A DNA stretch of 64,000 nucleotides from NCBI GenBank assembly GCA_035532295.1, contig DATKRH010000242.1, forward strand, positions 1 to 64,000, given 5' to 3'. Origin of the DNA: DASUBV01 sp035532295 (lineage in GTDB: Bacteria; Actinomycetota; Actinomycetes; Streptosporangiales; Streptosporangiaceae). A model generated the notes under the pieces. It did not search any database, was not told where the DNA came from, and saw only the letters and a list, made by a program, of their open reading frames with translations. Position numbers and translations under genes: made by a program. Below, one piece after another: positions 29,635 to 38,965 of this stretch; positions within the stretch are counted from its first letter, which is position 1, and every line of letters begins with the position of its first letter.

Positions 29635-31788
29635 CTACGGCGCAGACGGCGTCGGGGCGGCAGCCCCGCGCGCCCCGCGCGCCCCGCGCGCTCGCGCCAG
29701 GCTCGCCTGCGCTGCCTTCACTACGTGCTCGGCAGTCAGGCCGAATTCCTCGTACAGCTTCTGATAGTCGGCCGAAGCACCGAAATGCTCGAGGCTGACG
29801 CTCTCGCCGAGATCCCCGACGTACTCCCGCCAGCCCAGGGCAATGCCCGCCTCGACGCTGACCCGGGCCCGGACGCCAGCCGGCAGGACCTCTTCCCGGT
29901 AGGCCCCGCCCTGCTCCTTAAACCATTCGACACACGGCATCGATACCACCCGGGCCGCGACACCTTGCTCCTGGAGTTGCTCGCGCGCCGCCAGCGCGAT
30001 CTGGACCTCGCTGCCGGTGCCGATGAGGATGACCTCGGGGCTGCCGCCGGCCGCCTCGGCGAGCACGTAACCGCCCCGCACGGTGCCGTCCGCGCTAGCC
30101 AGGCCGCCCGGCCCGGCCGACCTGTCGAACACCGGGACGTTCTGCCGGGTCAGGCACAGCCCGGCCGGATGATCGGTGCGCTCCAGGATCGTCCGCCAGG
30201 CGACCGCCGTCTCGTTGCCGTCGGCCGGCCGCACGATGTCCAGGCCCGGGATCGCGCGCAGCGACCATAGGTGCTCGACGGGCTGGTGGGTCGGGCCGTC
30301 CTCGCCCAGGCCGATCGAGTCATGGGTCCAGATGTAGGTGACCGGCTGCTTCATCAGCGCGGCCAGCCGGACCGCGCCCCGCATGTAGTCGCTGAACACC
30401 AGGAACGTGCCGCCGTAGGGCCGGGTGAGGCCGTGCAGCGCGATCCCGTTGAGGATGGCGCCCATCCCGTGCTCGCGGATGCCGAAGTGCAGCGTCCGCC
30501 CGTACGGGTTGCCGGGGAACATCTCGGTCTGGTGCTCGGTGGGGATGAAGGACGGCTCGCCCTTCATCGTGGTGTCGTTGCTGCCGGCCAGGTCGGCCGA
30601 CCCGCCCCACAGCTCCGGCAGCACCGGCGCTAGCGCGCCGAGCACCTGCCCGGAGGCCGACCGGGTCGCGATTCCCTTCGCGCTGGGCTCGAACGTGGGC
30701 AGCGCCTTGGTCCAGCCCGCCGGCAGCGCGCGGGCCGCCAGCCGGTCCAGCAGCTCGCGGCGGTCAGGGCTGGCCGCCGACCACGCCGCGAACCGCTCGT
30801 TCCAGCGCGCGTGCAACTGCTTGCCCCGCTCGGCCACCTGGCGGGCGCGGGCCAGCGTCTCGTCCTCGACCGGGAAGTCGGCCGCTGGGTCGAAGCCGAG
30901 GATCTGCTTGGTCGCGGCGACCTCGTCGGCCCCCAGGGCGGAGCCGTGCGCGGCGCCGGTGTTCTGCTTGTGCGGCGCGGGCCAGCCGATGATCGTCCGC
31001 AGCGAGATCAGCGAGGGCCCGGCCGTATGGTCGCGGGCCGCCTGGAACGCCTGGTACAGCGCCTCGACGTCCTCGGCGTAGCCCGTCGGGTGGCGCCAGT
31101 CCACCCGCTGCACGTGCCAGCCGTAGGCCTCGTAACGGGCGCAGACATCCTCGGACTTGGCGATGCTGGTGTCGTCCTCGATGGAGATGCTGTTGTCGTC
31201 GTAGAGCACCACCAGGTTCCCCAGCTCCTGGTGCCCGGCGATCGAGGACGCCTCGTGGGTGATGCCCTCCTCGATGTCTCCGTCCGAGGCGAACACGTAG
31301 ATGTGGTGGTCGAACGGGCTGGTGCCCGGCTCGGCGTCCGGGTCGAGCAGGCCCCGCTCGCGGCGGGCGGCCATGGCCATGCCCACCGCCATGCTCAGGC
31401 CCTGGCCGAGCGGGCCGGTGGTGCACTCGACTCCCGGCGTCAGCCAGTGCTCGGGGTGACCCGGGGTCAGGCTGTCCCACGTCCGGTAGGCCTTCAGGTC
31501 ATCCAGGGTCAGCCCGTAGCCGGACAGGTAGCTCTGGATGTACAGGGTCAGGCTGGAGTGCCCGCAGGACAGCACGAACCTGTCCCGGCCCTGCCAGGCG
31601 GCGTCGGACGGGTCGTGCCGCAGGACGCGCTGGAACAGCAGATAGGCGGCCGGGGCCAGGCTCATGGCGGTGCCCGGATGGCCCGATCCCGCTTTCTGGA
31701 CCGCGTCCATGGCCAGGACCCGGACCAGGTCCACGGCCCGCCTGTCGGCCTGGGTCCACTCCAGCTCCGCGGGCATCTCGCTGCTCAC
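29635..31788 (-). CDS. tkt: Transketolase
   Basis: This thiamine-diphosphate enzyme moves two-carbon units between sugar phosphates. The 717-aa protein shows GSGHPGTAMSLAPAAY, the ThDP motif ending in YDDNSISIEDDTSIA, the catalytic pyrimidine-domain FVFSDYMRGAVR and GEDGPTHQPVEHLWSLR. The last 25 residues are an Ala/Arg/Gly tail encoded by a repeated gcgcgcccc 9-mer (about 29661-29690). The GTG start at 31788 has only a weak ribosome-binding site. It heads the tkt-tal-zwf-opcA-pgl cluster. Confidence 0.96.
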   Translation of the reverse strand: MSSEMPAELEWTQADRRAVDLVRVLAMDAVQKAGSGHPGTAMSLAPAAYLLFQRVLRHDPSDAAWQGRDRFVLSCGHSSLTLYIQSYLSGYGLTLDDLKAYRTWDSLTPGHPEHWLTPGVECTTGPLGQGLSMAVGMAMAARRERGLLDPDAEPGTSPFDHHIYVFASDGDIEEGITHEASSIAGHQELGNLVVLYDDNSISIEDDTSIAKSEDVCARYEAYGWHVQRVDWRHPTGYAEDVEALYQAFQAARDHTAGPSLISLRTIIGWPAPHKQNTGAAHGSALGADEVAATKQILGFDPAADFPVEDETLARARQVAERGKQLHARWNERFAAWSAASPDRRELLDRLAARALPAGWTKALPTFEPSAKGIATRSASGQVLGALAPVLPELWGGSADLAGSNDTTMKGEPSFIPTEHQTEMFPGNPYGRTLHFGIREHGMGAILNGIALHGLTRPYGGTFLVFSDYMRGAVRLAALMKQPVTYIWTHDSIGLGEDGPTHQPVEHLWSLRAIPGLDIVRPADGNETAVAWRTILERTDHPAGLCLTRQNVPVFDRSAGPGGLASADGTVRGGYVLAEAAGGSPEVILIGTGSEVQIALAAREQLQEQGVAARVVSMPCVEWFKEQGGAYREEVLPAGVRARVSVEAGIALGWREYVGDLGESVSLEHFGASADYQKLYEEFGLTAEHVVKAAQASLARARGARGARGAAAPTPSAP

Positions 31789-31898
31789 CTTGGCTCAGGC
31801 CTCCCTGCTCTTTATGCGCCATTCCTCTTTACGGACCGACCTTATCCCGGACCCGCCACGCGTAATCCCGGACGCGCCACGCGTCACCTGCCGCGCGG

Positions 31899-32924
31899 TC
31901 ACTGCGCTAGCTGACCGCGGTCGCGGAGCGCATACGGCAGCAGCAGGACGGTCACCCAGATCGCGGTCGCCCCGGTCTCGTGCACCCAGACCAGGCCGGC
32001 CGGCAGCCCGCTGAAGTACTGCGAATAGCCGACCGCGCCCTGCACGAGGATCAGGCCGACCAGCAGCCAGCCCAGCCGCACCGCCCGGCGCGGCGCGGCC
32101 GACAGGCGCATGGCCACCATCAGCGCGACGACCAGCCCGCCGAGCAGCCAGCCGATGTCGGCGTGCAACTGGGTCACGCCGGTCAGCGGCAGCGGGTACC
32201 TGGGCACCGACCGGGCGCCGGCCAGGGGCCCCGTTCCGGTGACGACCGTGCCGGCCGTCAGCATCAGCGCGATGGTGCCCACCAGGGCGAGCGACAGCAG
32301 TCGCACCTCCGGGCGGACCAGCGGCCGGGCCGGGCCGGCGGGCTCCTGGCACCGGACATACAGCGCGACCGCCGCCGCGATCAGTGCCGCCGAGGCCAGG
32401 AAATGTACCGATACCCAGGCCGGATTGAGCTTGGTCAGCACGACGATGCCACCCAGCACGGCCTGCACCACGATCGCGCCGGGCTGCGCGACCGCCAGCC
32501 AGACCAGGTCCTTGCGGCGGCGGCCGTCCGGACCGGGACGGAACCGCCACGCCGCGACGCAGACAACCACGGCGATAACGAAGATCGCGATGGTCACCAG
32601 CCGGTTGCCGAACTCGATCCACCGGTGGACCAAAGAGCCGCCGGTGTCGCCGCCGGCCACCAGGCTGCGCGCCGTGCACTGCGGCCAGTCGGGACAGCCG
32701 AGGCCGGACTGGCTGAGCCGCACCGCGGCGCCGGTCAGGATGATGGCGGCCGAGGCCGCGACCCCGGCGAGCGCGATCCGCCGCATGACCGCCGGGGATG
32801 GGTCCGCCACGATGTCCGCCAGGCTCCGCGCCCAGCGCGCCCAGCGCGGCCGGTGCGATCCGCCCAGCGTGGCCGGCGCGGCCGGGCTCGCGGCCGGCGG
32901 CGGAGTGGCAAGATGTCCGGGCAC
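31899..32924 (-). CDS. ctaA: Heme A synthase (CtaA/COX15)
   Basis: It oxidises heme O to heme A for aa3-type cytochrome oxidase. The 341-aa membrane protein has eight hydrophobic segments. The N-terminal LTGAAVRLSQSGLGCPDWPQC holds the cysteine pair of the first loop, and HRWIEFGNRL and HETGATAIW hold histidine ligands. I set the start at GTG 32924 so that the pre-helix segment ADPSPAVMRRIALAG is included; ATG at 32786 is a shorter choice. A longer open frame up to 33746 only overlaps the exporter gene. The farnesyltransferase gene ctaB, often next to ctaA and tkt, is absent here. Confidence 0.88.
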   Translation of the reverse strand: MPGHLATPPPAASPAAPATLGGSHRPRWARWARSLADIVADPSPAVMRRIALAGVAASAAIILTGAAVRLSQSGLGCPDWPQCTARSLVAGGDTGGSLVHRWIEFGNRLVTIAIFVIAVVVCVAAWRFRPGPDGRRRKDLVWLAVAQPGAIVVQAVLGGIVVLTKLNPAWVSVHFLASAALIAAAVALYVRCQEPAGPARPLVRPEVRLLSLALVGTIALMLTAGTVVTGTGPLAGARSVPRYPLPLTGVTQLHADIGWLLGGLVVALMVAMRLSAAPRRAVRLGWLLVGLILVQGAVGYSQYFSGLPAGLVWVHETGATAIWVTVLLLPYALRDRGQLAQ

Positions 32925-32950
32925 GAGCCCATCGTAGGACCGCGCGCGGA

Positions 32951-33841
32951 CTAGCTGGCCGGCGGTTGGGGCATTCCGGTCCCGGGCTCCGCCCGGTGAT
33001 CTCGCGGGCTGCCGCGGGCGGCCCCGGCGCTGGCCACGGTCACGCAGGCGATGGCCAGCCACTGCCGGGCGGCCAGCGCCTCGCCGAGCACGATCAGGCC
33101 CACCAGCGCGGCGACGGCCGGCTCCAGGCTCATCCAGATGCCGAAGACCCGGGCCGGGACGCGGCGCAGCGCCTCGAGCTCCAGTCGGTAGGGGATGACC
33201 GAGGAGAGCAGCCCGATCCCCAGGCCGGCCGCCAGCACGCCGGGGCGCAGCAGCGCCGGGCCGCTGTCGGCGATGGCCGCCGGGGTCACCACAACGGCGG
33301 CCACCAGCATCGCGATGACCAGGCCGGAGGACCCGCCGAACCGCTGGCCCGTGGACCGGCTCAGCAGGATGTAGGCGGCCCACGTGGCGGCGGCCACCAG
33401 CGCGAACACCACTCCCGCGAGGGCCGCCCCGCCCGAGATGCCCGCGAACCCGCCGCGGGTGAGCAGGGCGACGCCGGCGCCGGCCAGGACCACCCAGACC
33501 GCGTCGACCAGCCGCCGGGACGAGGCGACGGCGACGGCCAGCGGGCCCAGGAACTCGATCGTCACCGCGACGCCCAGCGGGATGCGGGCGAACGACTGGT
33601 AGATCGAGTAGTTCATGACACCCAGCGTCACGCCGAAGGCCAGGACGACCGCGGCGTCCCGCCAGGCTCGGTTCGCGATGATCGCGCGCACCGCGGCGGC
33701 CAGGCCGCGGCCGCCGACGGCGGCCAGGATGGCCGCCGCCCACCACAGCCGCACGCCGGTGATCCCGGCGGCGGCGACCTGGCTGAACATCCGCCCGGCC
33801 AGCCCGGCGCCGAGCTGCACGGAGACGATCCCGGTGAGCAC
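32951..33841 (-). CDS. EamA/RhtA-like drug/metabolite exporter
   Basis: The 296-aa protein has ten hydrophobic segments in two EamA halves and the RhtA-type features TGIVSVQLGAGLAGRMF, GVMNYSIYQSFARIPLGVAVTIEFLGPL and VIPYRLELEALRRVPARVFGIWMSLEP. RhtA-like members export threonine, homoserine or other amino acids. The start is GTG at 33841; no strong ribosome-binding site is seen. It follows the ABC permease gene on the same strand. Confidence 0.88.
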   Translation of the reverse strand: MLTGIVSVQLGAGLAGRMFSQVAAAGITGVRLWWAAAILAAVGGRGLAAAVRAIIANRAWRDAAVVLAFGVTLGVMNYSIYQSFARIPLGVAVTIEFLGPLAVAVASSRRLVDAVWVVLAGAGVALLTRGGFAGISGGAALAGVVFALVAAATWAAYILLSRSTGQRFGGSSGLVIAMLVAAVVVTPAAIADSGPALLRPGVLAAGLGIGLLSSVIPYRLELEALRRVPARVFGIWMSLEPAVAALVGLIVLGEALAARQWLAIACVTVASAGAARGSPRDHRAEPGTGMPQPPAS

Positions 33842-33937
33842 CAGCGCCGATGGCGGGACGCCGCCAGGTCCCGGCCGCCGGCGGCTCCTGGCCGCCGCGG
33901 TGCCGCTGTCCGGGCTCGCCTGCCGCGCGGGGACGGC

Positions 33938-34720
33938 CTACTCCCAGCGGAAGGTGCGCGCGGCGATGGCGATGGTGACGGCCGCCCAGGCGATCAGCAC
34001 CAGCAGATCCGCGGCCGGCAGGCCGCCGCCGTGGGCCAGGGACATGCGCAGGCCGTCCGCGAGCGCGCCGGCCGGCAGCAGCTTGAGCTCGGGCTGGATC
34101 GCGGCCGGGAACTTGTCGAGTGGGAAGACCACCCCGCCTATTCCCAGCATGACCAGGTAGAGCAGGTTCGCCGCCGCCAGCGTCGCCTCGGCCCGCAACG
34201 TCCCCGCCAGCAGCAGCGCCAGGCCGCTGAAGGCGGCCGTGCCGGCCAGCACGAGCAGCAGCGCCCAGGCCACGCCGGCCGGGCTCGTCCGCGGCTGCCA
34301 GCCCAGCACCGCGCCCAGGCCCGCGATCACGATCACCTGCAGCGCCTCGACGGCCAGCACGCTCAGCGTCTTGGCGGCGATCAGGCCGCCGCGCGACAGC
34401 GGCGACGCGCCGAGCCGCTTCAGCACGCCGTAGCGGCGCTCGAAGCCGGTCGCGATCGCCTGGCTGGTGAAGGCCGTCGACATGACCGCGAGCGCGAGAA
34501 TGCCCGGCACCACGAAGTCGATCCGGCTGCCGCTGATGCTGACCAGCGGCTCATGGCCGAACGCGAGCAGCAGCAGAACCGGGATGATCAGCGTCAGCAG
34601 CAGCTGCTCGCCGTTACGGAGCAGGATCCGCAGCTCCATCCCCGCCTGCGCGGCGACCATCCGCGGCAGCGGCGCGGCGCCGGGCGCCGGGGGCGGCCAC
34701 CGCGCCAGGGTGTCGGTCAT
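33938..34720 (-). CDS. ABC-2 type transporter permease
   Basis: The 260-aa product (ATG at 34720) has six hydrophobic segments and the layout of drug-export ABC-2 permeases: QAGMELRILLRNGEQLLLTL, then SQAIATGFERRYGVLKRLGASPL. It pairs with the ATP-binding gene, whose stop overlaps its start by four bases (ATGA). A frame reaching back to 34816 adds only a non-conserved Arg/Pro segment. Substrate unknown; multidrug or lipid export are typical guesses for the pair. Confidence 0.88.
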   Translation of the reverse strand: MTDTLARWPPPAPGAAPLPRMVAAQAGMELRILLRNGEQLLLTLIIPVLLLLAFGHEPLVSISGSRIDFVVPGILALAVMSTAFTSQAIATGFERRYGVLKRLGASPLSRGGLIAAKTLSVLAVEALQVIVIAGLGAVLGWQPRTSPAGVAWALLLVLAGTAAFSGLALLLAGTLRAEATLAAANLLYLVMLGIGGVVFPLDKFPAAIQPELKLLPAGALADGLRMSLAHGGGLPAADLLVLIAWAAVTIAIAARTFRWE

Positions 34721-35643
34721 GATCGCAGCTCCCGTCCGGTCAGCTCGAGGAAGACGTCCTCGAGCGTGCGGCTCTCGATGCGCAGGCTCTGGGCGAGGAT
34801 GCCGCGCTCCGCGCACCAGGCGGTGACCGTGGCGACGAGCCGGGGATCAACGCCGTCGGTCACCTCGATCATGTAGTGCCCGGCGGGCGACTCCTTGGCC
34901 GCGCTGCCGGCGGGCAGCGCCGCCAGCAGGGCCTCGATGTCCAGGCCCGGCTCGGCCCGGAACCGCAGCTGCCCGGACGAGCCGCACAGCTCGTCGAGCG
35001 TGCCGGCCACCGCCAGCCGCCCGTGGTCGACGATGACGATGCGGTCGGCGAGGCGCTCGGCCTCTTCCATGTAGTGCGTGGCCAGGATCACTGCCGTGCC
35101 GGCGGCCCGCAGTCCCTCGATCAACTCCCAGGTGGCGTGCCGGGCCTGCGGGTCCAGGCCAGCGGTCGGCTCGTCGAGGAACACCAGCTCGGGACGGCCG
35201 ACGACCGCGGCGGCCAGCGACAGCCGCTGCTGCTGGCCGCCGGACAGGCGGCGGAACGGTGTCCGGCCGCAGCCCTCCAGGCCGAGCATCGCCAGCAGCA
35301 GGGCCGGGTCGATGGGATGGGCGTAGAAACTCGCCATCACGCGCAGGTACTCGCTCGCCCTGGCGGCCGTGGGGATGCCGCCGGACTGCAGCATGACGCC
35401 GACCCGGGGGCGGAGCTCGCGAGCATCGCGCACCGGGTCGAGCCCCAGGACGGCGACGGTGCCGTCGTCGGGCCGCCGGTAGCCCTCGCAGATCTCGATG
35501 GTGGTGGTCTTGCCGGCGCCGTTCGGCCCCAGGATCGCGGTTACCTGGGCCCGGCCCGCGGTCAGCGAGAGGCCGTCCACGGCGGGCTTGCCGCCGTAAT
35601 GCTTGACCAGGCCGCGGATGTCGACGGCCGGAGCGCTGCTCAC
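34717..35643 (-). CDS. ABC transporter ATP-binding protein (drug-export type)
   Basis: The 308-aa protein has Walker A GPNGAGKTTT, signature LSGGQQQRLSLAAA, Walker B LVFLDEPTAGLD and H-loop LATHYMEEAERLADRI, with the C-terminal domain common to daunorubicin-resistance-type ABC subunits. I take GTG 35643 (start SSAPAVDIRGLVKHYGG) rather than the upstream start at 35682, whose 13 extra residues look non-coding. It is divergent from the Nudix gene. The permease overlaps its end. Confidence 0.9.
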   Translation of the reverse strand: MSSAPAVDIRGLVKHYGGKPAVDGLSLTAGRAQVTAILGPNGAGKTTTIEICEGYRRPDDGTVAVLGLDPVRDARELRPRVGVMLQSGGIPTAARASEYLRVMASFYAHPIDPALLLAMLGLEGCGRTPFRRLSGGQQQRLSLAAAVVGRPELVFLDEPTAGLDPQARHATWELIEGLRAAGTAVILATHYMEEAERLADRIVIVDHGRLAVAGTLDELCGSSGQLRFRAEPGLDIEALLAALPAGSAAKESPAGHYMIEVTDGVDPRLVATVTAWCAERGILAQSLRIESRTLEDVFLELTGRELRS

Positions 35644-35747
35644 GCTGGCGAGTCTAGGGTTCGCCCGGCGCTGCCCCGCCATGGGCCGGCCGGCAGGCGG
35701 CCGCCAGGCGGCCGGTGCGGCGGCCGGCCCATGAGAGCCTGGAGCGC

Positions 35748-36236
35748 GTGAATATCTCCCCCGCCACCCCCCGCACCCCCCGCCGCGCCGGCCGCGTGCT
35801 GGTGATCGACCCCGACGGCCGGGTCCTGCTGCTGCAGGGATTCGATCCGGCGGTCCCGCAGCGGCGGTTCTGGTTCACGATCGGCGGGGGAGCGGACCCC
35901 GGCGAGACCCTGGTTCAGGCCGCGGCCCGGGAGCTGCGCGAGGAATCCGGCATCACCGCCGAGCCCGCCGCCCTCGGCGAGCCGGTCTGGCGGCGGGTCG
36001 CCGAGTTCAGCTATGACGGCCGGCGCTACCGGCAGGACGAGGAGTACTTCCTGCTGCGCACTGGCGTGGTGGAGATCACCCTGGACGGGCTGGAGGAAGC
36101 CGAGCAGCAGACGGTCATCGCGCACCGGTGGTGGGGCGCCGACGAGCTGGTCGCCTCGGGCGAGCCGTTCGTTCCGCTCGAGCTGCCCGCCCTGCTGCGC
36201 GAGCTGGCCTGCCCCGCTCACGAGGCGGCGCGATGA
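35748..36236 (+). CDS. Nudix hydrolase
   Basis: The 162-aa protein carries the Nudix box GGGADPGETLVQAAARELRE followed by ESG, including the REExGE-type metal-binding helix (RELREESG). It also has YRQDEEYFLL and WWGADELVAS, as in small actinobacterial Nudix proteins of unknown substrate. The start is GTG at 35748 with ggag close by; a GTG at 35715 would add 11 residues. Its 3' end overlaps the remnant of a LuxR-family gene on the other strand. Confidence 0.87.
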   Translation: MNISPATPRTPRRAGRVLVIDPDGRVLLLQGFDPAVPQRRFWFTIGGGADPGETLVQAAARELREESGITAEPAALGEPVWRRVAEFSYDGRRYRQDEEYFLLRTGVVEITLDGLEEAEQQTVIAHRWWGADELVASGEPFVPLELPALLRELACPAHEAAR

Positions 36237-36541
36237 TCGTGGGCCTGGCGGATGATCTCGGCCGGGAGCGCGCGCCCAGCTTGCCCAGGATGTGCGAGAC
36301 GTGGGTCTGGATGGTGTTGCGGGACAGGAACATCGCGGCCGCGATGTCGGGGTTGGACAGCCCGGCTCCGACCAGCCCGGCGACCGTCAGCTCGGTCGGG
36401 GTCAGGGACTCCCAGCCGGCGGTCGGGACCGACCGGTAGCTGCCCCGGCCGCGCCGGACGCCGTAGGGCTCCCAGCGCCCCGACCAGCCCGTCCAGGAGC
36501 GCCAGCTCGGCGGCACGCCCCACAAACCAGTCATCCGTCAT
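36218..36541 (-). pseudogene. Collapsed LuxR-family (ATPase + HTH) regulator remnant
   Basis: ATG at 36541 opens with WFVGRAAELALLDGLVGALGAL, the usual N-terminus of large LuxR-type ATPase regulators (STAND/LAL). The frame then shifts and runs straight into the C-terminal helix-turn-helix: GWESLTPTELTVAGLVGAG, NPDIAAAMFLSRNTIQTHVS and ILGKLGARSR. A second one-base shift near 36265 is needed to reach the normal end EIIRQAHDHRAAS. The 700 or so residues between start and HTH are missing. So an internal deletion and two frameshifts are seen, and the gene is dead. The HTH part alone stays open in another frame but lacks a sensible start. Confidence 0.75.
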
Positions 36542-36624
36542 AAGCGCGATCGTAGTGGCACAAACTACCGCGATTCCCGCGAGTCTCGGCGGGGCTAGCG
36601 AGCCCGTGGTGAGCGAGCCTGTGG

Positions 36625-38136
36625 TTAGCGCGCGGGCGTCACGAACCGGGCGAGCTGCTCCGACTGCTCGATCCGGCTGGGCTCGTGCACGTACATCATG
36701 TGGCCCGCCTCGAAGTAGCTGAACTCGATGTTGGCCGCCAGTTCCGGCGGGACGGCCAGGTGGGCGAAGGTGTGCTCGGCCGCGAAGTACGGGGTCGCCC
36801 CGTCGTGGTAGCCGCAGGCCACGTGCACCCGCATGTGCGGGTTCGTCCGCATCGCCGCCGCCAGCTTGTCCGCCACGTACAGGTGGGCGCCCTCGAACTC
36901 CTTGTAGGACCAGGGGCGGACCCGGCTCGTCAGGATCTCGTACGGCAGGTCGCTGTGGTACTCCAGCTCGCCCCGCACGTAATGGTTGAGGGTGGCGGCA
37001 TACGGGCCGGTGATGGCGTCGATCGAGGGATCACTGGTCCAGTGCTCCCGGCCGTAGTCGTCCTCCCAGCCGGTGAACCGGCCGTCGAGCCGGCCCACGG
37101 TCCGCCGCTGCGACCGCAGCAGCTCGGTGAAGAAGCGGACGTGCTCGGGCCGCAGGTTGACCCGGTCGACGTAATCCTCCGTCAGCCCGGTCAGCGCCGC
37201 CACCCGCGCGATGGCGGTCGCGCGCTGCGCCGCGCTGAGCCGCGAGCCGCGGCCGAGCGCCCACAGGTAGTCCCGCGACGCGTACGCCTCCGCCTCGTCC
37301 AGCACCTCGCGCAGCGGCCGGCCGCCGTGCTTGCCGTGATAGTGCGCGATCGCCGCGTAGGTCGGCAGGTAGTGCACGAAGGCGTCGTCGTTGCCGCTGC
37401 TGAAGACCGTGGTCCCGCCGTCCAGGAAGCAGGAGATCAGGATGAGGCCGTTCAGGTACATTCCATAACGTTCCTGCAGGTGCCGGGCCAGGCCCGCCGC
37501 GCGGGTCGTGCCGTAGGACTCGCCGCACAGGTACTTGGGGGATATCCACCGGTCGTTGCGCGTGGTCCACAGCCGGATCACCTCGCCGACCGACTCGATA
37601 TCGCCGGCGAACCCGTGGAAGTCGGCGGGCTTGCCGCCGGTGACCGCCCGCGAGAACCCGGTCGAGACCGGGTCGATGAACACCAGGTCGCTGTGCCGCA
37701 GCAGGGTCTGCTCGTTGTCCGCCAGCCCGTAGGGCGGTGGCAGCAGCGCGCCGGCGTCCCCCATCAGCACCCGGCGCGGCCCGAGCAGGCCCAGGTGCAG
37801 CCAGACGCTGGCCGAGCCAGGCCCGCCGTTGAACGCGAAGGTCACCGGGCGGTCCGCCACGTCCGCCCCGTCGGCGGTGTACGCGACGACGAACACCTCC
37901 GCGGTGGCCTTATGGCCCTCGAACGCGTCGTCGGCCTGCTGCTCCTTGCGCAGCACCATCCGGCCCGCGGTGACCGTGTACGACAGGGGTGCGCCGGGTG
38001 CGCCGGGTGCGCCGGGTGCGCCCCCGACGGTGATCTCGTGATGGGTGACGGTCAGGTCGTCCTTCGGATCGGCCCGCTTGTCCCGCTCGTCCCGTGCGGC
38101 CCGCTCGTCCCGCTCGCCGTTGTCCGCCTCGGTCAT
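36625..38136 (-). CDS. S10 family serine carboxypeptidase-like peptidase
   Basis: The 503-aa protein shows PVTFAFNGGPGSASVWLHLG (oxyanion region), the nucleophile motif YLCGESYGTTRAAG, the catalytic Asp region YHDGATPYFA and the His region FEAGHMMYVHEPS, all in family order. There is no signal peptide: the N-terminus is charged (repeated DERAARDERDKR), so the enzyme is probably cytoplasmic. A GAP tripeptide repeat follows at about residues 38-50. ATG at 38136 overlaps the stop of the gamma-glutamyl hydrolase gene by four bases, linking it to the amine cluster. Confidence 0.9.
   Translation of the reverse strand: MTEADNGERDERAARDERDKRADPKDDLTVTHHEITVGGAPGAPGAPGAPLSYTVTAGRMVLRKEQQADDAFEGHKATAEVFVVAYTADGADVADRPVTFAFNGGPGSASVWLHLGLLGPRRVLMGDAGALLPPPYGLADNEQTLLRHSDLVFIDPVSTGFSRAVTGGKPADFHGFAGDIESVGEVIRLWTTRNDRWISPKYLCGESYGTTRAAGLARHLQERYGMYLNGLILISCFLDGGTTVFSSGNDDAFVHYLPTYAAIAHYHGKHGGRPLREVLDEAEAYASRDYLWALGRGSRLSAAQRATAIARVAALTGLTEDYVDRVNLRPEHVRFFTELLRSQRRTVGRLDGRFTGWEDDYGREHWTSDPSIDAITGPYAATLNHYVRGELEYHSDLPYEILTSRVRPWSYKEFEGAHLYVADKLAAAMRTNPHMRVHVACGYHDGATPYFAAEHTFAHLAVPPELAANIEFSYFEAGHMMYVHEPSRIEQSEQLARFVTPAR
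37988..38023. repeat. 9-bp tandem repeat, about four copies, in the S10 peptidase gene
   Basis: The plus-strand unit ggtgcgccg is repeated, the last copy with one change. It encodes the Gly-Ala-Pro repeat near the peptidase N-terminus. Seen directly; copy number may vary between strains. Confidence 0.9.
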
Positions 38137-38927
38137 GGCACCGAAGCCGCGGTGCTCCGCGCCGCGGCGGCGGCCAGCGCCCGGAACAGGCTCGGGTCAT
38201 CGCCGGCCTCGGGGTGCCACTGCACCGCGACCGCGAACGGGTGCTGGGCACGATCGAGCTCCACCGCCTCGATCGTGCCGTCGGGGGCCCAGGCGGTGGC
38301 GGTCAGGCCGTCACCCAGCCGCTCGATGGCCTGATGATGATGAGTGGGCACGACGACCGGCAGGTGGTCGGTCAGGTCCGTCCGGTTCAGGATCGAGGCC
38401 AGGCGGCTGCCGGGCGTGATGGCGACCTCGTGGCGGCCATAACCGCCCGGCTCCGGCGAATGGCCCTCATGGCCGACCAGGTCCGGCAGGTGCTGGTACA
38501 GGGTGCCGCCCATCGCGACGTTGAGGACCTGCAGGCCGCGGCAGACGCCGAGCACCGGCAGCCGGCGGGACACCGCGGCCGTCAGCAGCGCCAGCTCCGC
38601 GCCGTCGCGAGCGGGGCTGGCCGGGCCGCAGTGCGGGTCGCGCTCCGCGCCGTAGCGGGCCGGATCGATGTCCCCCCCGCCGGACAGCACGAGCCCGTCG
38701 AGGCGGCCGATCACCTCGTCGATCCCGGCGATCGGCGGCAACAGCACCGGGATCGCGCCCGCCGCGGCCACCTGGGTGACGTAGCGATCCGGGAGCAGCA
38801 CGGCGGGCAGGTCCCAGGCCCCCCAGCGCGCCTGCTGGCCGTAGGCGCTGATGCCGATCAGAGGCGGCCGGGCCCCGGCCTCGCCCAGCGGGCTCCCGGG
38901 CCGGTCGATCCGGGTCTCGCTCACCAC
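38133..38927 (-). CDS. Gamma-glutamyl-GABA hydrolase-like class I glutamine amidotransferase (PuuD-like)
   Basis: The 264-aa protein has the peptidase C26 pattern DGLVLSGGGDIDPARYG, nucleophile LGVCRGLQVLNVAMGG, and the His-Glu pair VQWHPE. In the gamma-glutamylated putrescine pathway PuuD releases GABA from gamma-glutamyl-GABA. Its place downstream of the ligase, aldehyde dehydrogenase and SDR genes supports this role. The start is GTG at 38927. The stop overlaps the S10 peptidase start. Confidence 0.9.
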   Translation of the reverse strand: MVSETRIDRPGSPLGEAGARPPLIGISAYGQQARWGAWDLPAVLLPDRYVTQVAAAGAIPVLLPPIAGIDEVIGRLDGLVLSGGGDIDPARYGAERDPHCGPASPARDGAELALLTAAVSRRLPVLGVCRGLQVLNVAMGGTLYQHLPDLVGHEGHSPEPGGYGRHEVAITPGSRLASILNRTDLTDHLPVVVPTHHHQAIERLGDGLTATAWAPDGTIEAVELDRAQHPFAVAVQWHPEAGDDPSLFRALAAAAARSTAASVP

Positions 38928-38965
38928 GTCACCTCCGTGTCAGCCGAACTACCGTGTCCGCCGAA

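Noticed and set aside
31843..31884. Near-tandem 20-bp repeat between ctaA and tkt as a CRISPR or integration site
   Set aside because: There are only two imperfect copies with no spacers. No CRISPR array, tRNA gene or rRNA gene was recognised anywhere in the window.
32925..33746. N-terminal extension of the heme A synthase frame to 615 aa
   Set aside because: The extra part overlaps the EamA exporter gene in another frame and has low-complexity Arg/Gly/Ala content. The CtaA family starts near 32924.
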